Source: Vitrella brassicaformis | Taxonomy: Eukaryota; Sar; Vitrellaceae | Direction: 5' to 3' | NCBI GenBank assembly: GCA_001179505.1 | Contig: CDMY01000231.1 | Coordinates: 1 to 53,368 of the forward strand | DNA length: 53,368 nucleotides | Shown: in pieces, positions 1 through 12,199 of the stretch | Layout: the number at the start of each line of letters is the position of its first letter | Numbering within the stretch: position 1 is the stretch's first letter | Position numbers and translations under genes: made by a program | Notes under the pieces: generated by a model | What the model was told of the DNA's origin: nothing | What the model saw: the letters and a program-made list of their open reading frames with translations, nothing else | Databases searched by the model: none

Positions 1-97
1 GACGAGAGCTTCCCATACCAAGCACAAGGGACACAGCAAATGATATCAGAGACTCAAGGGGGAGATTCTAATGTCTTTGCTTGACAGACAGACAGAC

Positions 98-459
98 TTT
101 GGAAATGATGGAAAGGGCCCGTTGGATCTCCACTGGATCGGCTTTGACCATTCCCGACTCTAACGCGGATAAAAACTCCTCACGCACACCTGCGCACACA
201 CACACAGACACACACACACACACACAGTGTTGCATAGGCCGCGCACTGAGCCTCTGGAGCGCCTCTGTATACCTGTTTGCAACCGCTGTAGGCCCCCAAT
301 CGACAGCCGTGTTTCCGGAATGGCCACGAGCTGGTCCATGTCGTCCTCGTCCCACGAGTGGGGCTCCGCTACGGGCGTTTCCTCCACCGATGAGTCAAAC
401 GATGACCTCTCCATCATGGCCAGTGACTGCCTCCTCAACGTTCCCAGCCGAACAGCCAT
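98..459 (-). CDS. two exons of an unrecognised gene, 3' part outside window
   Basis: The minus strand carries two coding-looking exons. The first starts at an ATG at 459 (MAVRLGTLRR; an upstream in-frame ATG lies at 495) and is rich in Ser, Glu and Asp. It ends near 228 at a GT inside a TG repeat. The second, 189 to 98, follows a CAG acceptor and reads EEFLSALESGMVKADPVEIQ before a GT donor at 97. The intron is almost pure (TG)n, typical of this window. The gene should continue beyond position 1. The acidic stretch SWDEDDMDQL and the amphipathic second exon suggest a soluble protein; I recognise no family. Exon limits are inferred from splice consensus only. Confidence 0.4.
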
Positions 460-495
460 CGTGCTCTTCTCGTTAGTCGACGGATGCTGCTTCAA

Positions 496-3120
496 GTTGG
501 CTCAGTGCTGCAACACACAGGCGACCTCATTCACGCGCACACCCATCCGTTCACGCGGCACACCTGATGGGCGACACCTCTCGAGGGGTGACACGTTGGC
601 TGCTCTATGGAGCCTGGGTCACTCCTCCGCGTCTGACTCAACGCTCCACGCCCGTGTGTTGACTATCGATATCGTGATGTGAAAAATAGTATCAATTTGT
701 TGCTTTCCTTCCTTCTTTCGCCCGTGAATTCCGGGAGCGGAGGGAGAGGCAAGCCGGGGGCCGCCAACAACCGGGGCCCCCACACGGGTGCCAGGCGGCG
801 TTGGCCGGACTGGCCTTCGCTAAGGCTGCAGGCGTGACTTCCTTGCTGTGTATGTGCGTTCATCGATGAACGCTTACTTTTTGCGATTGGTACGCCCATC
901 TCTCTGTGTCTCTCATTTTGGATCGGAGCTCCTTGGACACACCACTACACACCACCGGGCGCAGAGAATTGCGCAGGGAACAGAAGAGATCTGACACACT
1001 CACAAAGCCAGACAGACATAGAGACCGACAGACAAAGAGAGAAGACGCAGGCACACAAACGTGGCTGGCGAGTCACAACACGGCACAGGGACAGACACCA
1101 CCGCACCATCACGACCAAGCCACCCACCTTCCACCACTATGTTTGTGTCAGTCAGCCAGTCATTCTACCTGCGGCGGCATTGGCCGCACCACACCATACA
1201 CATTGCCCATCATCCTAGTGTGTGCGTTCAACTGCTTCTGGACCATCTGCACACACACACACACACACACACAAAGACACGCAGCCAGACCACAACACGA
1301 GTCTGTGTGGTGTGGTGTGTAATGTGGTGCGTACGTCGATGAGCCCATCCGTCGGCGCCCATGTTGGCGCTGCACTGGCCACCCTGACCCTCACCGCACA
1401 CGCCCTTGCCGGCGCAGAAGGCCGTCGCCAGACTGACGGAGTTCCAAGACATCAACATGCCGAGCGTCACGGCAGCTGAACAAACCCACACAGACACGCA
1501 CACAGGAGTCTCCACGGTTAGTTGGTGCATTAATATAACAACAGACAGACGCGCACAGGCCTGTCAGTGAGGCTTGGCGCCCCATGACGCCTAGCGGGGC
1601 GTCGGCCGGTGTTCATGTGGCGTGTTTGGTCCATGCATTTAGAGTGCATGGGCATGTCTAGATTGAGCACACGTATGCGTGTGTGGATGCACGTATTCAT
1701 GCGTGCACTTGTGAGTAGAATGGAAGGGGAGGGGAAGGGTCGGGCTGTGATTAGATGGGAAACTCGAGAGCGAGGAGACAGCAGACACCTGATTGTGCCG
1801 TGCTTGAGACATTGAATGCAATGACTCAATTCGACCGATTGAAACCATCACAATCGATCAGTCCCACACAGATACGCACAAACGTTGGCACACATCACAC
1901 GTCATGATGCGCCTGGCTGCAAGCTGTGTGTGTCTGTAGGCTGTTGTCTCATGACAATGGACGTGTTGGTGTTCGTAACATGCATGCAGGCCGCAGGCTG
2001 AGGGGCAGGCCGGACTCATGCATTAGTGCTCACCAACACTCCGCTCGCCAGTCTGTTACTCATTCCGCCTGTCTGCCCACATCAGTCTGAGGTCGATGGT
2101 CTGAGGCCGCTGCCGACGCGTATGTGTTGGCCAGAACCCCGCCAAATGGAAGCTGACGGCGGGTAACGCGCTGATGACGGCGGTGCTGGAGTGCCCAGAG
2201 GGAGAAGAAGTGCTGTACAGGAAGACAGACGAGTTGACTTCATCTGCGCCAACTAAATGTTGTGTCTGCTGTCCGATCTGTTGGCACGCACAATTGATGG
2301 CTCTCAAGGTGCTGCAGTCGCATCTCATGCATGCAGCTAGTATACTACTGCAGGCATCATACGCAGTGTGCTGAGGGGGGTACGGGAAACGCCATGTGTG
2401 CATCCATGTGATTTATGGCTCTTGGGTGTGCTGTGCCTCTTGGGTGTGCTGAGGCTCGCGCAGCACACATCTCATCTATCTAAACCCAAGGTGGCGTGAT
2501 GTCGTGTGTGTACAGAGACCACCTTTTTGCCTCTCGTGTGGTGTGCGCTTTGTACAGTTTTAATGCATGTTGACATCAAACCTGCATGGATGGCTGGATG
2601 CGTGTGCGGACTCGTCGCTTTCAAACTGACACCATAACCGGCTAGTGTGTCCCTGTGTGTCCCCGTGTCCATTCATCCATCCACACACGGCGACGCACAA
2701 CAGCGGACAGACGGACAGGAGACAGGCGATCACGCAGCATAATGAAACACACCAGGGACACCGAAAGGGAGAGAGAGGACTCATCCAGTCAGCCAAGTCG
2801 TTTCCTAGCTAGCTAGCAAGACACAATCCATCCATCCATCCGTGACCGGCCATGAGATTATCAGACAGACCGACAGCTGCACACACATGGATCGATCGAG
2901 CAGGCCAACCGTTCACAAATCACACACATCCACACACACGTCCATGAATGATGCGATGCATCCTACCATCCGGCCGGCCGCGCAAACTTATGGACAAGGC
3001 AGCCAGGCACCCATGCAGCGAACGAATCCATGTGTGTTGTGTTGTTGTGTATGTGTGACCTCCTCCCCCCCCCTCTCTCTCTCTCTCTCTCTCCCTCTCT
3101 CTCCTCGCCCCTCTGTCTAC
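496..3120. other. intergenic, microsatellite-rich, no supported gene
   Basis: I see no convincing coding exon here. It holds CA/TG tracts (1250-1271 and others), GACA tracts, CATC runs near 2826-2845 and a CT tract at 3070-3105. Open frames in this stretch are low-complexity Cys/Val or His/Thr translations of these repeats. Confidence 0.6.
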
Positions 3121-4134
3121 CTGTAGGAAGTCCCCTGTATGTACATATTCATCCGTTGGCTGCAACAGACACCACACAAACGCACACACACAACAGGCGG
3201 GAAGCCATAAATTGACAAGCGGGGGCGCTCTTACTTACCACGCATTTACCCTCCGCTGCGTCGCAAACGCAGCCGGCTCTTGCTTCGGAGCGGAGGCGAC
3301 CGCATTCAGCTCCATCAATCCTCAGAGTTCCATCCTCCCGGCCCTGGCACTCTTGGTTATTGTACTCGTTCGTGCACGCTGACGCACACACTCACAAACA
3401 CACGAACGAGCGCATGAATGGAGTCCGCACATATCATGAGTTAGTTCGTTACGTACGATTGTCGTCCTGCTCGGCGCTGCGGTCCACTTCGAGCGACTCG
3501 AAGGCATCCCACACTGCCTCGCTCGGGAGATCAGCCGGGAAGTTCCTGAGAGAGCAAGAGAGTGAGGGAATGTGCTGTCGCCCTCGGCTCACTTACCGTG
3601 GCCCCTTGGTGATGGATGCCATCTGTCGGTGGGCGCTGTTGATGCTGTCGAGGGCGGTCTGGGCCATCTTGTTGGCCTCGTCGCCCATCTTACGGGCCGT
3701 GTCGCCCATCTTGTTGGCCGCCACCATCATGGTTTTGGCCTGCTGCACCTGCTGCTGCGCAAACGACAACGCACCTACACACACACAACACACAGACGCA
3801 CACGCCATGGAGCACAGATGCATCCATCCATAGATGCATTCCATCCCTTACCTGTCTTGCTATGGGTGCAGGTGGTCTCCAGGTGGGAGATCTCGCCACT
3901 ACGCCCGACAAACGACGCACCTGCACACAGCGGACAGGTAGGTCAGCCACATGTGAGCCAGGAGTGATGTGTGGGCCATAGATCTCCGTCGCGCAGGTGC
4001 ATTCGCCCACCAGAGAGGTCGGTATCGCAGTCTTTGCCAACGCAGTCGCCCTTGCGGGTGGCAGAGTCCACCACCACAGCCGATACGGTCGCCAACGCAA
4101 TGAGGACCGCATACTTGCTCGCCATGACCGTCAT
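3121..4134 (-). CDS. small secreted Cys-rich protein with a coiled-coil segment
   Basis: The gene is on the minus strand with exons 4134-4011, 3920-3852, 3774-3597, 3545-3457 and 3378-3239, and a possible last exon 3159-3121. All junctions are GT-AG and the phases agree, with no frame break. The start MTVMASKYAVLIALATVSAV is a signal peptide, so the product enters the secretory pathway. The third exon is a Lys/Met/Gln-rich helix (AQQQVQQAKTMMVAANKMG) likely to form a coiled coil. The fifth exon carries about six cysteines (CTNEY, ECQGR, AECGRL, GCVCDA, GKCV), an EGF-like spacing without a clear family match. Without the sixth exon, translation would read on about 25 residues past 3239. No function is assigned. 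Confidence 0.6.
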
Positions 4135-4848
4135 CGCTGCCAACAAGCCACTACTTATCGCTATCTCGGATGCGCAAACGTCAGCAAACGATGCGCACAC
4201 TTTCTCTCAGCAAACGCAGAGAAAGCGAGAGATTTGTGGGGAAACTCGCTTTTGGTCGCTGTTTTCTTTGCTTGTAAATCTGTGTGGCTGAAGGAGGCTC
4301 AGAGGCAGGGGGTTGGGTTATGGTGCTTCTCGATTCATGCTTTGCGCACCTGGCTGAAACGATGGCCGAACGCTTCTTGCAATCGTCATGCTATCAGGTG
4401 CGCATACACGGACAGGTACAGCCTTTTTCCTGGTGTGCAAACACCTGCAGGAGGTCCCCCCTGTGGAGAGTCCCCCAGACAGACCGCATGAGATGCCAAC
4501 AGTGCGATGTGCACGCCCCAGCAGTAAGGACTCGGAGACGGCGCGCACACCATGCCAAGGCCGATCGACTGACCGGCTTGCGGACCACGAAGTCGACTGC
4601 CGGCCTTCGGCAAGCAACGACACGCTTGTGAGTGAGGTATACGGTCACACAGACAGACAGACAGACAGACAGACCCTGTCGCAGTCGTGCAGGTGTTCAT
4701 GAGCTGTTTCTGCTGTGTGTCTGGGTAGTATGAGCAGCACGATGTCATAGCAAGCCAGAGCCACAGCAGAGAGCCCGAGTAAGCACATCCGGGCGACACC
4801 GTGGTCGGGCGCATGTGTACACATGCATGTTTGCGTGATCGATTGCAG

Positions 4849-5164
4849 TCTGTCGTACAAAGACGAATCGAAGCGGACCGATTTGCCCAATCTCCTCGAC
4901 GTGTTCACCCTCAAGCCACAAGAAGACCCCAACCAGGTCTATCTATATCAAGCACCTCCTGCCAACGGCACAGGGGCGCCAAAAGAACCGAAACGGGCGG
5001 CATTCGAGGAGAACAACGTAGCGGGATTCATTTTGGTGACCAAGTGGGGCGTCGGGCTGCGCGGCCCAGAGCGAGTCGCAGAATGATTTGGTGGCTTGCG
5101 TCAACAATATGACATCAGGTTCGAGTGTCGACACACACACAGTCAGGACTGGTTGTATGCCTTC

Positions 5165-5197
<33 letters not shown>

Positions 5198-7618
5198 CCC
5201 GCCAGCTGTCATGCAGGCAACTTTGGGCGAATATAGAATGCGCCACGCACAGATTGCCAGCATTCACCTTGCTGAACCAGATCTGTACGCAGACAGACTA
5301 AACAAGGAATGCATTCCTCTCCCATTTCATCGCTTGAATATTCAATGCGTCTTGCCAGCTGGCCGTGGCGCGAGACACTTGACGAGAGCGCTCCCAAGTG
5401 GGCTGACTACTACTTGGTGAGGGCCCCACCGCGCAAGCAAGGGGTACATGAACGTGGCTTTGTCCATGTCTTTGCTCCCCCCCTCTGTGTGTGCGTGTGG
5501 TGTGTGTGTGGAACAGTTTGCCGTTGGCGCTGAGCAGCTTATCACTCTGCTGTACCAAAAAAGCGACTCATCTGGAAAACCTGTAGACAGGCGATTCGAG
5601 CCCCGAACACGGTGATGGCCGGCACGTACGCAAGATACAGCCTTTTCTGTCTCGACCTTTGTTTGTGTGTCTCTTAGCTTGCTCTACTACCCACAATGCC
5701 TCCTGCACCCATCTGTCAGCGCTTCCTCGCCATCGACTTCCCCCGACTTACTCTCCACTTGTCGGTGTCTCTGTCTGTCTGTCTCTGTGGATGCAGGAGG
5801 GGACATGCGACAATAGAACCCATCCTTATCCCTTCTCAGGCAAGCCTTCCGCTCACACACAGCAGACTGCTCTAAGCCAGCACTCAGCAGCCAACTCATT
5901 TCTTCCACATTGGCTTTTGGAGGCCGGCGGCTTTTATCCCGCAATAGTTTCTTGGTAGACACAGAGGCGCGCCGTCACGAACAGTGGGTGAGATCGAAAT
6001 GCCTTAGGTTCGAGGAGGCGGAACGCTTCTGGACCAACTGAGTACTATGCGAGCACCGGAGGCTCGATATGACAAATAGTGTGTCTATGCCAGGTCTATA
6101 CGAGGAGGTGACGAGGAGATACAGACCGTCTGTGCCTCTACGCTTCAGTCGTGCTCTTCCGAACAGGTCAATCCATACAAGGAACAAAGCTTCAGCCCTG
6201 ATTCGGTCGTGGAGGCAAGACAGCACATCTCGCTCGACGGCCAAACAGGCGAAAAACGGCTCAAGGCCTGCATTGAGAGGTTGGAGCGGCAGGCAGAGGG
6301 CCTTCGCAAATTGCAAAGCGGCCAATCTGGGACGACCTCTGCGCCCGTCTTCCATGTGGAGAGACAGGTGAGTGGTGCTCGCATCAGCACACCCACACAC
6401 GAATCGTGAGCGGCTCCATGAATGTTCAGGTGCGGGCCTGGCTCCCGCCTGACTACTGGTATGGCCGTAGAGACACAGGGCTGCAGAAAAAGAGAATCTG
6501 TGGGTCAACTTAAGAGGTGGATTTACAACAGCTTGAGGTTTGATCTTGGCAACGCTTGTAGGCTCCCACAATCCCACAATCCCACTGACACACACACACA
6601 CACACTCTCTCTCTTATGACTGGTGCCTATTCTATGCTTTTCCTGACTGTCTACCAGTCGAAACTCTAGAAGACTTGTTCATTGAGGTGAGCCAAGAGAG
6701 ACAGACAGAGAGCGAGATGAATCATGAGTCATGGCTGCGTGCAGGAAGCTGACTCAGACCTTCTAGACCACGGTCGGCGCGACCGACATAGCACACATGG
6801 CCGTCGCCTATGCCACCGTGGTGCAGAAACGAAGTTGTGGATTTTGGGCGCTGTTGATTGGGCTTTACTCCTGCTGGCTGCCATGTTCGCGCACTACCTT
6901 TTGTAAGGTCACAAATAAGCATCGTGTCAGCCTGCACATGTGCTTGTCTCCTATAGATTCGAGTGGTGCAGGAAAGATTTAGTATTCTTTGGAGAGGCAC
7001 ACGACGCCCGTTCATTTTTGTCCGCCTCAGTGTCTCCATCCTGAGAGTTCTGCCCGTAGAAGACATAGACGTATGTCAGCCAAATGCACAAAGCGAACAT
7101 CCGCTCTTTTTGTGTTCCTCAGCAACAAAGGCTTTTTGACCGCTTCAACATCGACCTTGAGGTCGCAGGCAGCCTGTACTCACACGTGTGCATTTCAGCC
7201 ACAAGCTTCTCTCTGTCTGTCTGTCTGTCTGTATTTGTGTGTTTGCAGAATGAAGCGGGAAGCAAGGGAAGCGAAGCTACAGTGTGACCAATTTTTCAGG
7301 GCTTTTCACCAATTGTGGTCAAGGTTGTGGTCAAGGTGGATGCCTCGAAGTGGCACTTTCTTTATTCGCACAGACCGTTCTCATGCACTGACCTTTTTGC
7401 GTTATTTTTCAATATGAATACAGATGATTTTCCCCGGACAATTGGTGGAAGTACTCAGGTGGCGAGTGGTGGGGCAATTGCAGAGAGACGCCTACAGACC
7501 GTCGAGAACCACTGTTTCTTTCACTCACACAAACCGGCAACTCACTCAGCGAGCCCGCCATGTGGAAGATGCCTGTGATGCGATGGCCTTGGCGCATGAG
7601 ACGCTCCAGCGCCTCTGA
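4849..7618 (+). CDS. unrecognised multi-exon gene with a C-terminal membrane segment and six direct-repeat insertions
   Basis: Exons read 4849-5118, 5206-5416, 5517-5611, 5797-5987, 6080-6367, 6430-6537, 6658-6687, 6745-6902 and 6957 onward, with later exons to a TGA near 7618. A 5' exon ending at 4627 is likely but its start is unclear. The raw exons are not open in one frame. Short insertions with direct-repeat ends at 5047-5057, 5312-5326, 5854-5861, 6771-6777, 6844-6863 and 7414-7427 must be skipped; intron phases then agree across 4849-6367 and 6658-6957. The 6430-6537 exon stays unresolved. Exon 6080-6367 is clean and forms a helix (ACIERLERQAEGLRKL). After correction 6800-6905 encodes a hydrophobic segment (FWALLLLAAMFAHYLLF), so the product is probably membrane anchored. 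I do not recognise a family. Confidence 0.5.
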
Positions 7619-7849
7619 CACTCGTCCCTGGAGGCCACGTCGCACGTGAGAGGCAACACAGCCACAGCCGCAGCCGCCGCTCTGTCGCCGTGCGTGTCAC
7701 CCTCCGCCTGCATTATCCACACATGTTCGCAACAAGGCGAGAGACCTTGTGGAGGTGAATAGCAGAGGGAAAAGGTGGCCAGCGAATCCATAATGTGTCT
7801 GTCCGTTTGTTTCTTGGAACCGTGATGGATTGGAATCGATTCGTCACTC

Positions 7850-8746
7850 GTGTCTCAGTCAGTCAGTCTTTTTGCAACATTGTTGCATCGTGTCGTTCGG
7901 CCATCGTTCGGTGTGACAGTCTTCATCTCCAGTGAAGCTTGGTCAATTGGGCTGGCCCGAATAGATGCGACTCTGTCGGCTTCAGGCACCCCATTGAGGG
8001 CTCCTCGGAGTCCCTTGATCGAACGATTTTTAAAACCTTTCAAATGTGACGAAAAACAGTTTAAAATCGTCAAACCCCACCAGACATGGATTGCAACGGC
8101 ATTGATATTTGAACGAATGGAGGGCTCACACGTGAATGATGGTCGTGTAACTAAGTGTGAGAATAGCTTATGGATTCTGTGTCGTCAGGAAGGGTGGATG
8201 AGCGAACCTCAAGGGCTTTACATTGAGACATCAGTTTTCCTCGTTGACAAGTTCGCTTCTTTCGTCTCGTCGTTGCTTTGCATTTCCATCACATTCGTGT
8301 TCTTTGCTCAAAAGAAAGGATACGTTATGCAATTGGAATGTGAACCTTTCCGCCTCCGCCTCCGCCGCCTCAGATGTTTTCTTCTTGTACTTTAGTGGGG
8401 GCCTCTACTGTAGGGCGTTGCTCTTTTGCGGGACTTGCTTTTCTTCTTGTCGGGTCCTTCAAGTGAACAACAAGACGCTCATCATTCATAGGTAGAAGGG
8501 GCTGTCCGTGTCTTGACGATACCTGCAGACGAGGCAGCTGCTCGATTCTCTGGTCCCAAGTACGCTTTCAGTGAGGGAGGAGTGGCCCTGGTAACCACCT
8601 ATGTGGATATGTATCCATTCTTAATAAACATATGTATGCGATCACAGTGTCAGTGTGATCACACATTTTACCTTGACTTGTTCCAGGCCCGTCTCCAGCA
8701 GCCAGTCAAGATTTGCAGCATCGTCTGCATGGTGCATCACAGATAG
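7850..8746 (+). CDS. 3' exons of an unrecognised plus-strand gene
   Basis: Exon 8492-8596 follows a TAG acceptor and reads VEGAVRVLTIPADEAAARF in frame up to a GT donor. The next exon, from 8688, follows CCAG and reads ARLQQPVKICSIVCMVHHR before a stop at 8746. The phases agree. Upstream, an open frame from 7850 to about 8135 looks coding in part (RFLKPFKCDEKQFKIVKPHQ) and ends at a TCACAC/GTGAAT donor, so it may be an earlier exon. The gene may be separate from, or a continuation of, the 4.8-7.6 kb gene. It ends 15 bases from the convergent FAD monooxygenase. No function can be assigned. Confidence 0.35.
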
Positions 8747-8760
8747 GGAGGCGGAAAGCA

Positions 8761-11700
8761 TCACACAGGCCTCCACCGATTTCTACAGCGCCCACAGATG
8801 GGAGTGCCTTTGTGCCAGCCCATGTCCTCGTAGCACGCTTTGCTGTCGTCGTCTGAGGAGCACACCACCTGCATATACAAATATAGACACGACGCACACC
8901 GAGTGCACATTAGACTATGCATGAAGGTATAGGTGCGCGGCCGAGTGGTACCTTTGCTGATTTGGGTAGGGTCGCGGCCAAGGCGGAATTCACGATGTCG
9001 TGTACCTGATGCACATAGACCATGCATTGATATACACTCATCTACTGACTGCGCAATGATACTGAGTGGGCACCCTGCACCATAAGTTACCCAAGGACTC
9101 GTTGAGCAGCTGTCGTGTTTCCCTGGTTCAATCCTTCCAGATGGAGGGATGCCACGTAGGCCGTCTGGAAACCGAAATTCACTCCTGTGCCTGCGGTATG
9201 GCGAAAGATGATGAACAGCGTCTGTGCATACATGCATATGTATGCGGGTCGCTTGTGCGCACCGGAGAAGAAATGGACGTTGATGAGGCTGTCTCCAATC
9301 AAGTACACCTCGGTAGCGCCAGCTTCTCCTTTCAATTGAAGTAAAGCCGCACCGCTGCAGGCATAGATACGTATCTAGCTGGAGTGGCTGCCTTTCTTTG
9401 CGCATGTATGTGCATCTGTGGAATTCACGTACCCGGGGATTGTCTTCACATCGATAGGGAACCCAGATACGTCAATTCTCTTCACTACAGCCATGTACAC
9501 GCCATCGATGCAATGGAATGAATTGAGCCGCATTTCTTTCTCAGTCTGTTCTCTATTCACTCACTTACTCAGATCCTGCGACAGATCATAGGATGAGGGG
9601 GCTTTGAGCGTGACGACCGATGGCTTGATGCCATATCGCGGGTCTGCATGCAGCTCAATTGCGGAGGAGAGTAGTAGCCAATTGCCTCCAGGATCCTCTC
9701 TCGCAGCAAATTCAGATGGTCATGCGTAATCTTGGAACCAGGCCGAGGAACGCGAAACGCGCTGTCTGCGTTCGGTGAAAAGACGTCGTACAGGCTCAGA
9801 CCCACCTTGGCCCCATTGTGGGTGCTGCATCGAGAAGACGCATGCATTTAGACTGACAAACTAATCCACATGGATGCATGCTTTCATGTTTTGCACTTCG
9901 TCTACCTTTTCAGATTCTTTAGTGCGGTGACTGTATCAAGGTACGTTGGGGGCAGCTGTAAGGCCACATAGTGAGTCCCTTCCCTGGTGCGAAATCACTC
10001 ACGTATAGATTCGAGTGATGCAGGAAAGGGAGGGAACTGCCTTATTACCTGGTTCGGAAGCCGCGCGTCCTGTGCTGCGGCAAGTGGCCCTTTGAAAATC
10101 GGTTTAGATCGATCGCATCCGCCTTTTGCAGCACAGAGGTCAGCAGGTTCTGCAAATTGCGCACATAGCGTACACATTGCATGAATCAGATAAGGCCCTC
10201 GCCCCGTCTGCGCACCTGGCGTGAACTGTCCCAGAAATGCAAGCTTCGATCGTCCAGGGGGCTCAGGGAGCCGCTCAGGTTGCCAGCAGCGTCGCCTTGG
10301 TATAACTGATACAACCCATTCCGCATCATCCATTCGAAACCAAGCTCGTTGTCGCCGGCATCGGTCAGCCACCCAAATGGCACATCCTGTCGGCCCATTT
10401 TCTCTGCCACCTACGTGCCATAAGTACATAAGTGCATGTCAGCAGTGAGGCAATGAGGCCTTGGGCCTTAACCTGCAGAGCTTCGCTCTCGGTAATGTCG
10501 AACATCAAAAGTACTCCGGCAGAAGAATACTGCAAGGCCTGGTGGAGCTCTGAGTGTAAGAGTGGAGACGAGGTCGAAGGGGGCGGCACTTGACCTACGA
10601 GGTAAGGGAGTAAGTAACACGTAATTGTAGGAGCACTCAAGCGTATGCCTATGTCCACGTGCCTATGTACCTGCCGCCTGTCGCATCAAATACGACATCG
10701 TACCGCCGCATGATGCCGTCATAGACGCAATGGCTGAGGTTATCGGGGTGCGACTGAATAATCTTGCATAGCTTGAGAAGGCTTCTTATGCCGGCCATGA
10801 ACGTGATGTCAGAAGAGGCTCCGGCAGCGTTGGGCTGAGGTGTGTACTTCGCTGACTCAGGCATATTGAAGATTATCATGCCTGAAGCGTACATGCACAG
10901 TCGGATGACTCTCATCGCTCTCGTGTCGTGTCGTGTCGTATAGCGAATGCAAGATTACAAACCTTTACGTAGAAGGGCTTGCAGCAGTAGCGTTTGCAAA
11001 GTACCGATCTTGATCGACACACCTAGAACACAGATACGTTGAGACAAGTGCACGCGAAGCTCTCTATCTCTCCTTCGTCTAAACCGACTTAGGTGTTTGT
11101 ATTTGTCATCTCCTTGAACATCAGCAGTACATTGGGTGGACCAGTCAAAGGGGGGCAAAGGGTCTTTCATCCGGCACCCATACTGAGTCAGGACAGCATC
11201 GTAGCATATAGGTTTTGTATACTTGTCGTGCATCAACGTGCTTATATACCCAAAGAACATCAAGGTAGAGCTGACGATCGAGATTCTGGAAGAGCTGCAT
11301 CGTGCCGGAGACGAAGCCAAACTACAAATACAATGAAAATGTATGGATATCGTTCTTATCTTATCTTTCTTCTGCACGTCACACACGCGCATGTTTGAAC
11401 GTTCATAAGTACATCATCCGTACCGGCTCATTTGCTTTTTCTTTGCCCTCTGGAGTGAGCAACAAGACCTGTTGTCTGGCCACCGCGTCTTGAAGAGACC
11501 TCTTCTCGATGATTGTGATGAGGACGGGACCTTCTTGCGTGTATGCCAGCTGGAGGGCCTGGAGAAGACCGACTGGGCCCGCACCTGAAAAAAAGACGTG
11601 CATCCGTTAATACATACACATGGTCCGATAGATGAAAGGCTCGTGCAACGAACCAATACCAAAGATGAGAAAGCGCTTGACGCCTCGGCGGCCTTGCTCG

Positions 11701-11912
11701 CGGAAGTACTCGGCGACGAATTCATGTGCGTCAATCGGTTGCGGCTTTTTGACATACGCAAGGTCTGACACGGATGGAACCCCTGCAAGCATCTGGACCC
11801 CATTAGTCTGAGCGTAAGAGTGATTATGTGGGTGATCCGCTGCAACTCCAACCGCCTGTAGGGTGACCAGGCATTGCAAGCAAGTGAGCATTTTGAAGAA
11901 AGATACCGACAT
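8761..11912 (-). CDS. FAD-dependent monooxygenase/oxidoreductase with signal peptide, 16 exons, five direct-repeat insertions
   Basis: Exons (minus): 11912-11660, 11584-11424, 11321-11250, 11182-11089, 11022-10963, 10881-10671, 10594-10473, 10403-10216, 10149-10049, 9955-9906, 9824-9569, 9484-9433, 9354-9263, 9190-9091, 9005-8952 and 8868-8761. Joining exons 1 and 2 gives FLIFGAGPVGLLQALQLA, the GxGxxG dinucleotide-binding fold, followed by a Glu-Lys-Arg cap. A central RRYDVVFDATGGR and the late EVYLIGDSLINVHFF plus GTGVNFGFQTAY are the DG and GD motifs of FAD monooxygenases of the aromatic hydroxylase/MICAL type. The N-terminus (MSVSFFKMLTCLQCLVTLQA) is a signal peptide, so it acts in the secretory pathway or outside the cell. 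Five insertions (10545, 10480, 10070, 9656, 8996) break the frame; removing them gives 642 codons and consistent phases throughout. The substrate is unknown. Confidence 0.75.
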
Positions 11913-12199
11913 CTCTGCAAATGAGGCCGTGAGGGGCTGCCCTGTGTTCGCGTTGCCCCCAGTACGCTCTTCTGCCTTCCGAACGCATGCACTATGCGCA
12001 TGCAGTCTCGGCCCCCAGCGGCCAAGAAAGTATATTTCCCGTAATTTCTAATCATATTGTGTGTCGGCAGTGCGTGGGATGTGACTCCACCGCACTAGAT
12101 GCGCCACCCATGGCACGATATGACTCGCATCGAAGACCGCGGCTCTCTTGATTAGAGGAACTTAAAGGAAAGTCTGCTCTACCGCATACCCATTGCTCG

